A stretch of 64,000 nt of DNA, taken from Bugulina stolonifera. Taxonomy: Eukaryota > Bryozoa > Gymnolaemata > Cheilostomatida > Bugulidae. Of the stretch, positions 35,991 through 47,358 are shown one piece after another. Each line of letters starts with the position of its first letter. Position 1 is the first letter of the stretch. Position numbers and translations under genes: made by a program. The DNA lies in assembly GCA_935421135.1 (NCBI GenBank), contig OW285189.1, positions 26,308,399-26,372,398 of the forward strand, read 5' to 3'. A model generated the notes under the pieces. That model was not told where the DNA came from and did no database searches. It worked only from the letters and a program-made list of their open reading frames with translations.

Positions 35991-38900
35991 TTATTGTGGT
36001 GGCCGGTGCATTATTTCGACAGAAGCCTCCCTTTGAAACATCTTCTCAATATTGGTACATACATCTAGCAGAGCATCATTGTAAATGTACATGCTTTTAT
36101 ACAAACACTTGACATAGCCTGCCTGACTAGTGTCACCTTTAACCATAGCAAAACCTTCTACAGCCGCTTCTTTACTTGGTACAGACTTGCCAATCACCTA
36201 AAACAGTAACAGGTCTATCTGGTACAGACTTGCCAATCACCTACAACAGTAACAGGGTCTATTTGGTACAGACTTGCCAATCACCTACAACAGTAACAGG
36301 GTCTATCTGGTACAGACTTGCCAATCACCTACAACAGTAACAGGGTCTATCTGGTACAGACTTGCCAATCACCTACAACAGTAACAGGGTCTATCTGGTA
36401 CAGATTTGCCAATCACCTACAACAGTGACAGGTAATCACGTCAACTTTATATGTGATATAATATTAATTATAAATAAGTGTATAATACATCAACTATTCT
36501 GCTACGATAGGAATTATTGTTTGCTCTATTTAAAGGAAAACGCGTTGGGAATCAGGGTTTCTAGCCCCTGTCAGTCAATGATCATGCTTAGGGGGCTGAA
36601 TTTATCACACAGGCTGTCTAGTTTCTCTGGTACTCAGGCTATAGTTACATGTAGTTAGGAAAATAATGGAGTTTGGTGCTGAATGACATCACAGGTACTT
36701 TAAGGGTGGTGTTTGGAACAGCCCAACAGGCATATCAAATTGGTGAAGAGTTACATGCATGTTCTCATTTGCTGTCAAATTATATCTGCATTGAGCAATA
36801 TTTACCAGTTGGAGTTGCTTTCTAATGAAGCAAGCACCTAAACATTTTCCAGTCATTTCACTGCCAATTTCCCATGAATTTTAGTCTTGTGTACGATTAC
36901 TGTTCATTGGCTAGACTTGAACTGTCAAATGGGAGGAATGCATGACAAAATATAATTACTAACCGAGAAGAGGGAGCGTACTATAAAGTTGTGATATTGT
37001 CTCACTGTAGATTCGTAGGCTATGGATATGGCCTTGTGGAACGTAGGTTCATCCTCTATGTTGTCAAATAACACACTTATAAACAGCAGACTTCTACAAG
37101 AGTTGAATAAGCATTAGATGATGTATTGTGTGGTATACAATATACAATTTGTATGTTTAGCTGGTTATAGTAACTTTGTTATCTATTACCTTGTTAACCA
37201 GAGCACTTCGTTAGAAGCAGATGAAGTAGTCGTGTGGACATTTCTACTCACTTCCTCCTTCAAGATGGCTTCCAGTGTGGAGAATCTCTCCTTATCAGTC
37301 TCGTATTTAGCTGTGATTCTCTGTAAGCAAACACGCCACCATGGATACAATGTCGTAATTTTATTCAATTTATACCTGAATAAAGACAGAAAATGTTTAT
37401 AAACATGGTAACTGTCCCTTGTCAATATTAGCTATATTAGTACACCTCTGACTATCACTATAACAATGGCGATATAAAATAAAACACAGTTTCCATGTTC
37501 AGACCGCCAAACCAAAACTGAAGGAGATAATTGTACAATTAGACTTGTATGTTTTCAATTTTATTGCCAAACCAGTGCAGTAATTCAGGTATAGGCTAGC
37601 AGTAACTCAGGTATAGACTAGCAGTAATTCAGGTATAGGCTGGCAGTAATCCAGGTATAGACTAGCAGTAATTCAGGTATAGGCTAGCAGTAATTCAGGT
37701 ATAGGCTAGCAGTAATTCAGGTATAGGCTAGGATACTATGTGGTCTAGGGTTGTCAGCTATGTTTTTGTGTGACATTGTTCTGACCAAATTGGTCATAAT
37801 ATGCTGCCTATACGTATAATGTTTGACAATTAAATAAAACTAATTGTGGAATTATCCCTCAGTCTTTGGTTTGGTAATTTTGAACATACACAATTTTATA
37901 TTGGGTGAAATGTCTTGTCTTACATGTACGTAGGCCTATATACTCGTTGTTATACAATGTAAGTTCAAGTTTTCATGCAGTTTACAAAATTTTGAAGTTA
38001 TTCTCTCATGTTACTGATAATACTTGCCTCAATATTTGTGTTGAAACCCGACTTCATTGGACTAAATGCAGAAGCACTGAGTTTATCTGTAAAAATATGG
38101 GAATAGAGTGTTTAGGAGCAGAAATGTTAGTAGAGTCAATGGCTACTTATAGCAACACTGTACTGTCTGATTACTGAAGGCCTGCTATCTGATAATGATA
38201 TCTTCAGATAATGAACAGCTTGAAATAGTACAAAGTTTAATTTTACCCACTCACAGTGTCATTACATGACTGAGATGAGGTCTCATACAGCAAGTCACAC
38301 CCCCTATTGTTTACATCTGGTACTGCATAACTACAGTTGAGATGTAAGAAAATTCAAGCAGTGAAGATTAGAGCTTTTCAAATTCTAGAAAGTTGTTGAT
38401 ATCTGGCATGTAGCCAGCCTTCAAGCTAAACTTTGCTCTGCTCTTGTAGCCTGGATACCCACTGTTTTACACAATAAGTGGACATGCAAATCTAAATACT
38501 GTAGGTGCTGAGGCTTGATCGTGCCAGTACCCTAGCATCTGTACTGAGAAGCAGTTCTAGGCCCACATAGGTAGGATTCCATATTATTAACACTATAAAT
38601 CAATCAAAGTATACATTATTAGTAGTGAATATAGCCTACTACAATGTGCTTCAGGTGTCATAATTACACTACTATTACTACTACTTTTGCTACTGATGCT
38701 GGTAGTTTGATATTGAAGTTAGGAATAATAATAATATCTCACCAAATATTCTAGATAGCTCCTTAGAACACTGAAGGAATAGGTCAGTATTTATTGGTTT
38801 ATCTATATCCTTTGCTATTTCTGTAAAACTGAACAAGAAGAGTTTTGATAATGCCATGTACTGTATATCTGAAGAAGAATCTGAAGTGTTGACGTCCATG

Positions 38901-41315
38901 TGCTGCCAAACTTAGGATGAAATATAAATACATGTATATGCTGACAACAGAATGGAGAAGACTATGGTGTGAGAATGTTCCTAATAGTTATTACAAATTA
39001 CAACCAATTGGGAACCAGCCTTTGGATACTTAGCCATAGATGATAATACAGCCGTTGTGACCCTGCACTTTACAGTAACTTACCTGGATTGAGAGATGTA
39101 GTCTACCTCATGGTGCCAACATTTTAATAATTTGTGATAAATGGCCAAATCATTAGCTACAGTAATAGCGCTGAACTTGATAATTGCAAAAAATGGTTTA
39201 GTAACATCACAAACTCTGTCTGCTAACGTCACAAATTCTGTCTAGTAGCATCACAAACTCTGTCTAGTAACACCATAAACTCTATCTAGTAGCATCACAA
39301 ACTCTGCACATGTAGGCCTACCAGGATATACTCACACCTTGTGAACTACTAGTCACCTTCATTTGTAAGGAATTAAATTCTATTAGTAAAAACTGGGCCA
39401 CACGTTCACAAATTTTTCCAAAATTTACTGTGTTTTCATGGTATGGCAAGGGTGCCTGTGAACAAGTCCGAATTGAAATCACTCCCAACGCACCAAGCCA
39501 ATCACATTCTAGCAGGTTTGCGAGCTTGCAGTCATATGACTAAGCTTAGCACCCCATCTGTCCTGTATCGACGTTCCCTGTGACTAATATCTCACCTGTC
39601 CTGTATCCTACAGCGTTGTCTGTGACTAAATACCCCGCCTGTCCTGTACCCTGAATAATAGTCTAATAGCTATATTTATAGCACCTCACCTATAAGGAAT
39701 AGTGGTAAAGAAATTTTGCATCTCTTTAGATTCACATATGTTCTTTTCCTTCACCGCAGGTAATTCTTTTTGCAAGCTTTCTTGCCTAAAATATAACAAG
39801 TTAAACAGGTGGTGGATCTTCATATTTACGGCTGGAGAACCCAAAGTCCTAACATCATACAAACATTAAATGACTGAGAAAGAAACTAAAGATTAGTCAC
39901 TAGATGGAAACTTGGAACAGATCATAAAAATCTACTTCCTCTTATTACTAACAGCATGCTGACTATGAAATGCACCAGTTTCTTATAGGACCACCCAAAA
40001 GAATGACATAACACCTGAAGCAAAAATTAATCACATTGACAGAAAAAGATGAAATTCATTTCCTAATTCTCAGAGAGACTAATCACACCAGTCATAGCCT
40101 ATAAACTGTTTACCATGTAAATCGGCAAGGAGACTGTATTACTTACTTTGACTGACTTACTTCTGCTTTATTAGCGTGATGGTGGTTGGTGTAGTTCCTG
40201 TAGGTCCTCACTTGTTCCTTTTCTATGACAGTTCTAAAAGTCACATTCAGATACATGTATATATTGTATTACTTATCTTACTGTCATGCTAGGACTAGTC
40301 GACATGTTGGTAAGGTAGGCTATTAGACAGGTGGGTAAGCTATTAGACAGGTGGGTAAGCTATAAGACAGGTGGGTAAGCTATAAGACAGGTGGGTAAGC
40401 TATAAGACAGGTGGGTAAGCTATAAGACAGGTGGGTAAGCTATAGGACAGGTGGGTAAGCTACATTGTATAAGACAGGTAGAGACAAGTTCTTTACTATA
40501 ATTGCATAACATACATATACATGGTTTTGTATGGATTGTAATGTCTGCTAAAAGAAAAAAGATGGTGTCTTGGAAAATGTTAGATGTTTTGGAGTTGTCT
40601 CCCACATGACTTGATTTGAGACAGCGTTGACTTGACTTTGATTTGACTTGCCTCCTAAGCTTTAGAAATGACTTGGCTTGATTTTTAAATATTGATACTA
40701 GAAGTATTATAGCCTGAGCGGCATACTTGCCAGGGAACAAGACCAAAAATCAGAACAAATCTAGCCTCATCTGCTCAAAATCTCTGGACAAGTACTAAAA
40801 TCCTTGGACATAGTACTGGTGGATATTACTTGAATAAAAATCATATCTTAAAGGTGACAAATCATCCATTTTAGTCTTAATTAGTGGCTTTTAAGATGTT
40901 TTCTAAAGTGGAGATGACTTATTTTAGGTTGCAATTTTGTGTTTTATGAAGGTTAGTAAAATTTTCACTATAGTATAAAAAATCAGAATGGCTGGAAAAT
41001 TTGTAGGGACAGTCACAAAAACCAGGGGCTGTTCTGACAAAACCTGGACGCTTGGCAAGTATGCTGGGCAGCTCATACTCTGACTTTTTTGCCCCTCAGC
41101 TAAAAATATTTGTCACAGCCCCGTAAAATCCCTAATCAGTAAATCACATGCATTATTAACTAGAGATGCATTTGGTGTAAAACGCAAACGGTACTGTAAA
41201 AGTATACTCACTTAACATGGTGATTATTAGTTATAGTGTGAGTCACCAAGGTGATGCCTACCAGACACATGAGAGCCAGGGAGGCCTTTACTCCCATATT
41301 CCGTGGTGGTGACAT
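35991..41315 (-). CDS. Membrane-anchored GLTP-domain lipid-transfer-like protein
   Basis: Minus-strand exons 41212-41315, ~40147-40206 (or to 40217), 39690-39785, 39107-39170, 38743-38902, 38028-38086, 37190-37320, 36964-37093 and 35991-36197 give about 336 residues. The start ATG at 41315 is followed by a hydrophobic anchor (VKASLALMCLVGITLVT). The C-terminal ~200 residues follow the glycolipid transfer protein fold: SASAFSPMKSGFNTNIE (GLTP FTPIKADISGNI), RITAKYETDKERFSTLEAIL (AVYDTNPAKFRTLQNIL), EVLWLTRSLLFISVLF (ALMWLKRGLRFIQVFL) and AYESTVRQYHNFIVRSLF (AYEMALKKYHGWIVQ). The Trp and His of the headgroup site are kept, while the family Asp is Gly. The family moves glycosphingolipids or ceramide-1-phosphate between membranes; an N-terminal anchor resembles GLTPD2-type proteins. 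Exon 2 and the donor of exon 4 (39107 or 39084) are uncertain; the intron after 38028 would use a GC donor. Confidence 0.8.
36178..36431. repeat. 44-bp minisatellite carrying a splice acceptor
   Basis: Six copies of a 44-bp unit starting GGTACAGACTTGCCAATCAC (36178, 36221, 36265, 36309, 36353, 36397). The first copy is the 5' edge of the last exon of the GLTP-domain gene plus its acceptor; the other five repeat exon edge and acceptor inside the intron. Confidence 0.93.
37583..37731. repeat. 22-bp minisatellite in GLTP-domain gene intron
   Basis: About seven copies of AGTAATTCAGGTATAGGCTAGC. Confidence 0.93.
39220..39312. repeat. ~22-bp repeat in GLTP-domain gene intron
   Basis: Four to five copies of TAGTAGCATCACAAACTCTG with CTAACGTC and CACCATAA variants. 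Confidence 0.85.
40313..40462. repeat. 20-bp minisatellite in GLTP-domain gene intron
   Basis: Seven copies of GCTATAAGACAGGTGGGTAA. Confidence 0.93.
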
Positions 41316-41982
41316 GGTAACACAGGACTAGCTATAATTTAGGTATCCCCATGTACTAACAACTTCTCTCTGACTTGTAGTTACTGTCTACTACTGTTAG
41401 CTAGCAGTTAGAAGCAGCTCATAGTCATGTGAGTGTACTCCAGTCAGTGATGTTACTCTGCAATGTATTCTATTACTACATTGACTTTTGGACTTGCCCT
41501 TTGAACTCTGTTGAACTGTGAGCTACCAGCTAGATTGATTAGCATAGAGCATAGCACTTGCTTGTCATAGATTTGACCGTTTTCCTGTATGATAATGGAA
41601 TAGTCTACTGCATTCAGTCATCCACATCATATAATAACAATATATAGAATGTAGGATGTACAACAGCACTAACTAACTAATGAGGTATAATTCATAATAA
41701 TATAATTATTGCAGTAATAATTTTTGAGTGCCATTGTTTTGTATCCTATGTTCTTTTTCTGATCTGTATTCTAGTTCTATTTTTGTACAAGAAAGGATAT
41801 CGTGCTCTCAGTTGCTCCCAGTTGCTCCTAGGTGATCCTAGGTGCTTCCAAGTGCTAGCAGGAACCTAGCTGATGTATGGATAGGCTACCAAAGGGTAGG
41901 TACCGACACTAACAGGAAGAATAAAGCCTATTTGTAAGGTATGATACTTAACTAGGTAACTAGACCTTGCATCAAAGAGTAT
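41316..41982. other. Upstream region of the GLTP-domain gene
   Basis: AT-rich; contains a short CCCAGTTGCTCCTAGGTGAT-type repeat near 41806-41855. No promoter motif that I can defend. Confidence 0.3.
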
Positions 41983-42320
41983 AATATGCGTGTATACCAA
42001 AGGGTATAATATGCGTGTACCAAAGGGTATAATATGCGTGTACCGAAGGGTATAATATGCGTGCATCAAAGGGTATAATATGCGTGTACCAAAGGGTATA
42101 ATATGCGTGTACCAAAGGGTATAATATGCGTGTACCGAAGGGTATAATATACGTGTACCGAAGGGTATAATATACGTGTACCAAAGGGTATAATATGCGT
42201 GTACCAAAGGGTATAATATGCGTGTACCAAAGGGTATAATATGCGTGTACCAAAGGGCATGATATAGGCGTGCACCAAAGAGGCAAAGAGTGCAATAGGC
42301 TTGTACCAAAGGGTATAAAA
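41983..42320. repeat. 23-bp minisatellite
   Basis: About 14 copies of a 23-bp unit, GGGTATAATATGCGTG then TACCAAA. Three overlapping minus-strand open frames are artefacts of the repeat. Confidence 0.95.
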
Positions 42321-43271
42321 GGAGTCTTAGTGATAACTTTGGGAAACACTACAAGTCAGTATTTACATTATGTGCAAGAACATAGTATTTATATACAATT
42401 TTTATGCATGGGACAAGAACATAGCAATTTAATATACAATTGTATATGCATGGAGCAAGGTAATTGTTGAGTTGAGATTTTTATACATTTATATACAGTC
42501 ATTGTCTTTATTGGGAGTCAAGTTGAACAGTGCAGGTATTACTCACCAACTTTTTATTTATAACTGGTGACCAGGATATGAAGTGAAGTTATCCTCCCTC
42601 TAGCATACAATCTGTAGAGTGAGAGAGAGAGGGGGGGGGGCAACTTCAACTATGGAATGTTATGGTGCACAACCTACACACATCGCTGTTATAGTTATAG
42701 TACCAGTGAATAATGGCTGTATTACTTATGCCAACTTGTTGATGTTGGCAATGGAATGTATGCTGTAAGTGTGATGTACAAAATAATGGTAAATAATAAC
42801 TAATAAATACAGGTAAATAACTATACATAAATAACTCGCATTCCGATACTGTATACTGAATAATGATATATGCAGCACGTAGTACAATGCACACTAATAA
42901 ACTATTATTTTGTTCATAATTATAAATAATTATAAGTTGTCCTCTCAATTTCTCTCAGGGTTTGACATACATGTACTTCCCTCAACTTTTAGTAGCCACA
43001 TACTTTTGTCATAAAAATATAATTTTAAAGTGATTGTATTGATTTAAGTGTGGTAATAGTTACCAAATTCTATTAATAATTAACATGTTCATTGCATCAG
43101 GTTTAGCAAGCTCCATATTCCACCTGCCCAACATTACAGAATTAACATGTTGCATTGCAGCGATTACATAGACATTCCTAGTGATGGCTGTGTAGTTACT
43201 TGAAAGACAGTGTAGATTGTAACTGCAGTTTTATTGACGAAATATTATTGGCTATCAAAAAGATTTAAGCT
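42321..43271. other. Intergenic, no gene seen
   Basis: AT-rich with a GAGAGAG plus poly-G run at 42620-42641. Open frames are short and non-conserved in character. Confidence 0.35.
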
Positions 43272-43810
43272 TAGACCACACTACAGCTAATTTTCTTGCG
43301 AATAGCGAATTTTGGCCAAAGACGAATTCGCAAATTAGAATCGAGCGTGCCACACTGCAAAAGCTATAAGCGAATTCGAATTGTGAACGATTTGATTTCA
43401 CCCAATGAGGGATCAAAAACTATTATCCTCGGTCACGTTTCTCATTCACTGCAGAACTAGAACTCCAAAAAATGTAAAATGATATATAAAATTATTTTAT
43501 TCTTACTTTTATTCGTTTTACACAATTTTTGCAAACGGAAGTATTTATTTTATTCATCAGTTGGAATAAATATTTTAATATAATAATTTAAACTCATGAT
43601 TGATTGAAAATCCGTGGCTCTGAACACGTGACAGTAACGTGACAAGTAAAAATTGGCCAATCACAAATTAGCGAGTTGCGAATTAGCTGATTCAACCCAG
43701 CTAATGTGAATTCGCATGTTTTCCGCGAATTCGCACATATTTTGCGAAGCTGCGAATTCGCCACTGGCCAAAATTCGCTTTTCGCTAAAAATTCGCTGCA
43801 GTGTGGCCTA
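43272..43810. mobile_element. TIR element with GAATTCGC-rich interior
   Basis: Left end TAGACCACACTACAGCTAAT, right end inverted TAGGCCACACTGCAGCGAAT; the arms continue through GCGAATTTTGGCCA on both sides. The interior is full of GCGAATTCGC palindromes. About 539 bp, non-coding, no TSD evident. Confidence 0.8.
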
Positions 43811-44084
43811 CGCATTAGAGATAAATAGAAATTGAGAAAAGACGATTTCTCATTAGGATTAATAGGTTATAATACATGTCCATGTTGCCGGAACAGCAAC
43901 CATTGTAAAACCATTGTACATGTACAATGCAGTAGATGCTGTGAACTTCTTACAAGATTCATATAAAGTAACTGGTTTTGCTTTACACGGTGTATGATAC
44001 ATGTACACATAAATTACATTACTTGTACACTATGCTATAACTTTGCTATCCATCTGCTGTATATCAAGGGATTGTACATACTGT

Positions 44085-44455
44085 GTCATGCATGTACATA
44101 CAGTGTTATGCATGTACATACAGTGTTATGCATGTGCATACAGTGTTATACATGTGCATACAGTGTCATACACGTACATACAGTGTCATACATGTACATA
44201 CAGTGTTATGCATGTACATGCAGTGTTATGCATGTACATACAGTGTTATGCATGTGCATACAGTGTTATACATGTACATACAGTGTTATACATGTACATA
44301 CAGTGTCATACATGTACATACAGTGTCATACATGTGCATACAGTGTTATGCATGTACATACAGTGTTATGCATGTGCATACAGTGTTATACATGTACATA
44401 CAGCGTTATACATGTACATACAGTGTCATACATGTACATACAGTGTCATACATGT
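44085..44455. repeat. 20-bp minisatellite
   Basis: About 19 copies of CATGTACATACAGTGTTATG with CATGTGCATA and GTCATA variants. Long overlapping plus-strand open frames are repeat artefacts. Confidence 0.95.
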
Positions 44456-46306
44456 GCTACGGTACGCAGGCATAGCTCATGTATTTACACATGAAATGAA
44501 AGAGCAGTATGAGATGTAAATAATAATGTTTATTGACGAGTAAAAGTTGAGGAATAAAAAAACATATATACATAAAATAAATAGAATAGAATGGATGCAT
44601 AGTTGAAGATGATTTGATATTTCATTATCTATAGGTTTACACTTGTTAAGTATATTTAATGGAAACACCCAATACAAGTATGGCAGTTTGTATATACATA
44701 TAAAACGTGCTATAACAGAGTACATGTTGTATTTCATCAGATTTCAATTGACAGTCCCAAAATATGTACTGAAATTGTATGTTTGTCTGCTACTATAAAA
44801 GGTACCATATATCCAGAACGGCAGTTGTAATTGGATGAAGTAGGTAATCTGGGGACAAATCTATTCTTGAAGGATACATAAATCTCTGTAGATATAATGT
44901 TAATGATAGTCTCTAGCTGCACTAGTTTATATGCATGATGTAATAATATTTGATAATATAAGAAATATGCTCATAATGCAGGAATTGTGTGGAATAGTAG
45001 TGTGCATAGCCTAACTGTAGTGAAAATAAATAATAGATAAATGACAGAATATAAAAAATAAGAAAGTAATAATATGTTGGACAATAAATTAAATATAAAG
45101 TTTATGAGTTTGATGGAAGGAGTTTCCTTGAGTTATAAAGTTTATGAGTTGGATGGAAGGAGTTTCCTTGAATGAGCAGAGTGCAACGGTTGTACATCAC
45201 AGATGACTTTCTACAATCATAAGAAACAGAGATAAAGTACGAACCCAGTGGTAGCCAGTGGTAGCCAGTGGTAGCCAGTGGCAGCTAGCGGCAGCTAGCG
45301 GCAGCTGTAATTTCTTTTACGTTACTCAATGAATGTAATATTTTAATGACGTTTTACTAAAACTGTTAGCTTTAGTTGGGAAGTTATTATGTAATATTAG
45401 ACCTTCAGAACAGGAAAGGACATTCTTGGAGTTTGACGAACATATTTATGACATGGGTAGCAACGTATAAACAAATCATTCTGTTTTTAAACAAATATAT
45501 GGGTGTGATTAAATGCACATACACATACACTGTAGAACATGAAATGTCCAGTCAAAGTGCACACACTAACAGGGAATACATGCCACCTATTGGTTTAGCT
45601 AGGAGATAAAGGTGCACTATTTTATAGCCTTTGTCAACCACAAGAATTCTGGTATGTTTTCTTAAGGGAATTGGTTAAATGTTTAGCTATATTACAGCCA
45701 TTTGTAAATGTAGCAAGAGATCAAAGGGTGTACACAGAGCTCTAGAAATGTAGTGCCTCTAGCATAAAAATATTTTCATTGTGTTTATTGTTATGTGTTG
45801 GTGTAGAAGAGCATTGCCAGAAACAACAGAATTAGGGTTGTTACAATGAGATACTTAGTCTCTTTGGTATCTGTTATGTAACCAGGTGATGTAAGACATT
45901 AATTACAGTGATAATTAGGTTAATATATATTATTTTTATGGCTTTACACAAGAGATACAGGATGAGTGAGTCGATTAGCATCTCTAGTTTTAATAGTCAT
46001 ACATATACTTCCATTTTATTGGTGCTTGCCCTGTTTCTCAATAAGTTTCAACTAGGTTGCAATATTTTATGATCAAAAAGAATGCTTTGTTGTAGTAAAG
46101 GAGGAGAAACTTTTGATATCGTTTACATGTGTATCATAATATACTACAGAGATTGCATTGATAATACTTTATCCACTAACTCTATGCTTATAAAGGGTTG
46201 AACATTGAATAGCGAAACTAAACATAATTTACATGAATTGTATAATTGATTACCTTTGAGATTTTTGGTACATAGCAGAAATAGAGAACAGAGAAGAGGG
46301 AGTTGT
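44456..46306. other. Intergenic, no gene seen
   Basis: Two direct copies of a ~40-bp block (45100-45138 and 45136-45170, TTTATGAGTT...GGAAGGAGTTTCCTTGA) and a short AGTGGTAGCC repeat (45249-45306). It may include the 3' UTR of the secreted-precursor gene. Confidence 0.4.
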
Positions 46307-47358
46307 CTACTTTCTGCGGCTCTCGATGAGCTGTAGTATCAGGTTAACATCCTCAGGCTCTACATCTGCCGGTTCTGGTCTTCTCCTCCGGGAGTTATCC
46401 GACCTCTGACCTCTCTGTCTATGTCTATGTCTGATGTTCTCTAGAGCTGAGGCTGCAGATTCCACATTGTCTAGACCCACTAGAAGAACATTAATAGGTA
46501 AGTATATCTTCTAAATGTGCATGTGGTTCATTGTCATAGTTGTTTACTGGGGTATATAACCCTACCAAGTAGAGGGAATAGGATGAGTCATACTTGAAGA
46601 TGACCCAAACAATGCTCCATTGTGAACAAATGGGGGGGGGGGGGGCTATCGACACTACCTTGTATCTACTTGTTACTATCACATCATGTTTGTTAAATAG
46701 ATTTATCTGCATAAGCATTCTGAAAAACAAACGATAACTAACCTAAGAAATGTGGTAATTGTGACAACTGACAACAATGTAATTAGAGAGTTTGCTTGTT
46801 CAATAAACTTCAAAGCTAAAAGTAGTGAAACTGTTCTGCAGTGCATGAGTACATGTTGGTAGCACTCTGGTTGAATACCAATGGATGTACAGCCCATAGT
46901 TTGGGTTACCCTATGCACATGTGCACTACGCATCTGTACATCGTATAATCAAGTAACATGTACATAACACTATATACATGTGTCTTACATTATGGTACTT
47001 TATCCCAATAGGTAGGCCTACCCCTCGGCCCAAATGTATCAGATGGCTAATACTTACTCAGACTCACGCCTCTTTTACTTCTTCTGGCCTCCTGCTTTAG
47101 TATACTTTTAAGGGACGGAGAACTAACACCCTGGCCTGTTGCTCCATGCAGTGCTGCTAAGAGACCTGGGAACTGTAAAGACACGGCATTATTATGTGTT
47201 TCTACTGTTTGCATACTGTCGACAGTTTCTGTGCTCTTTCCTAGAGACTTGTTATTAGAGGCTGGTCTAGCTTCTGTCAGTGTTGGCATTGTGGGTAACA
47301 TCAATAATGTAGATAATATCAGCATCTCCATTTGCATTGGGATAATTCCTAGTTTCAT
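46307..47358 (-). CDS. Small secreted precursor with dibasic cleavage sites
   Basis: Two exons, 47058-47358 and 46307-46479, join in phase (A plus TG) to 157 residues. The N-terminus MKLGIIPMQMEMLILSTLLM... reads as a signal peptide, cut probably after TEA near residue 30. A spacer follows, then RRSKR at ~94-98, a furin/convertase-type site, then GVSLMGLDNVESAASALENI. A strongly basic stretch (RHRHRQRGQR, then RRRRPEPADV) precedes a C-terminus with LILQLIESRRK. The layout is that of a peptide-hormone or growth-factor propeptide. A TTTTAG acceptor lies one base before the ATG, suggesting a 5' UTR exon upstream. I recognise no family; no cysteines are apparent in the parts I read, so it is not a disulfide-rich peptide. 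Confidence 0.65.
46631..46646. repeat. Poly-G run in the precursor gene intron
   Basis: About 16 consecutive G bases. Confidence 0.85.

Noticed and set aside
41866..44519. Overlapping repeat-type frames at 41.9-42.3 kb and 44.0-44.5 kb
   Set aside because: Several frames of the same strand encode cyclic versions of one 20-bp or 23-bp unit; no gene signal.
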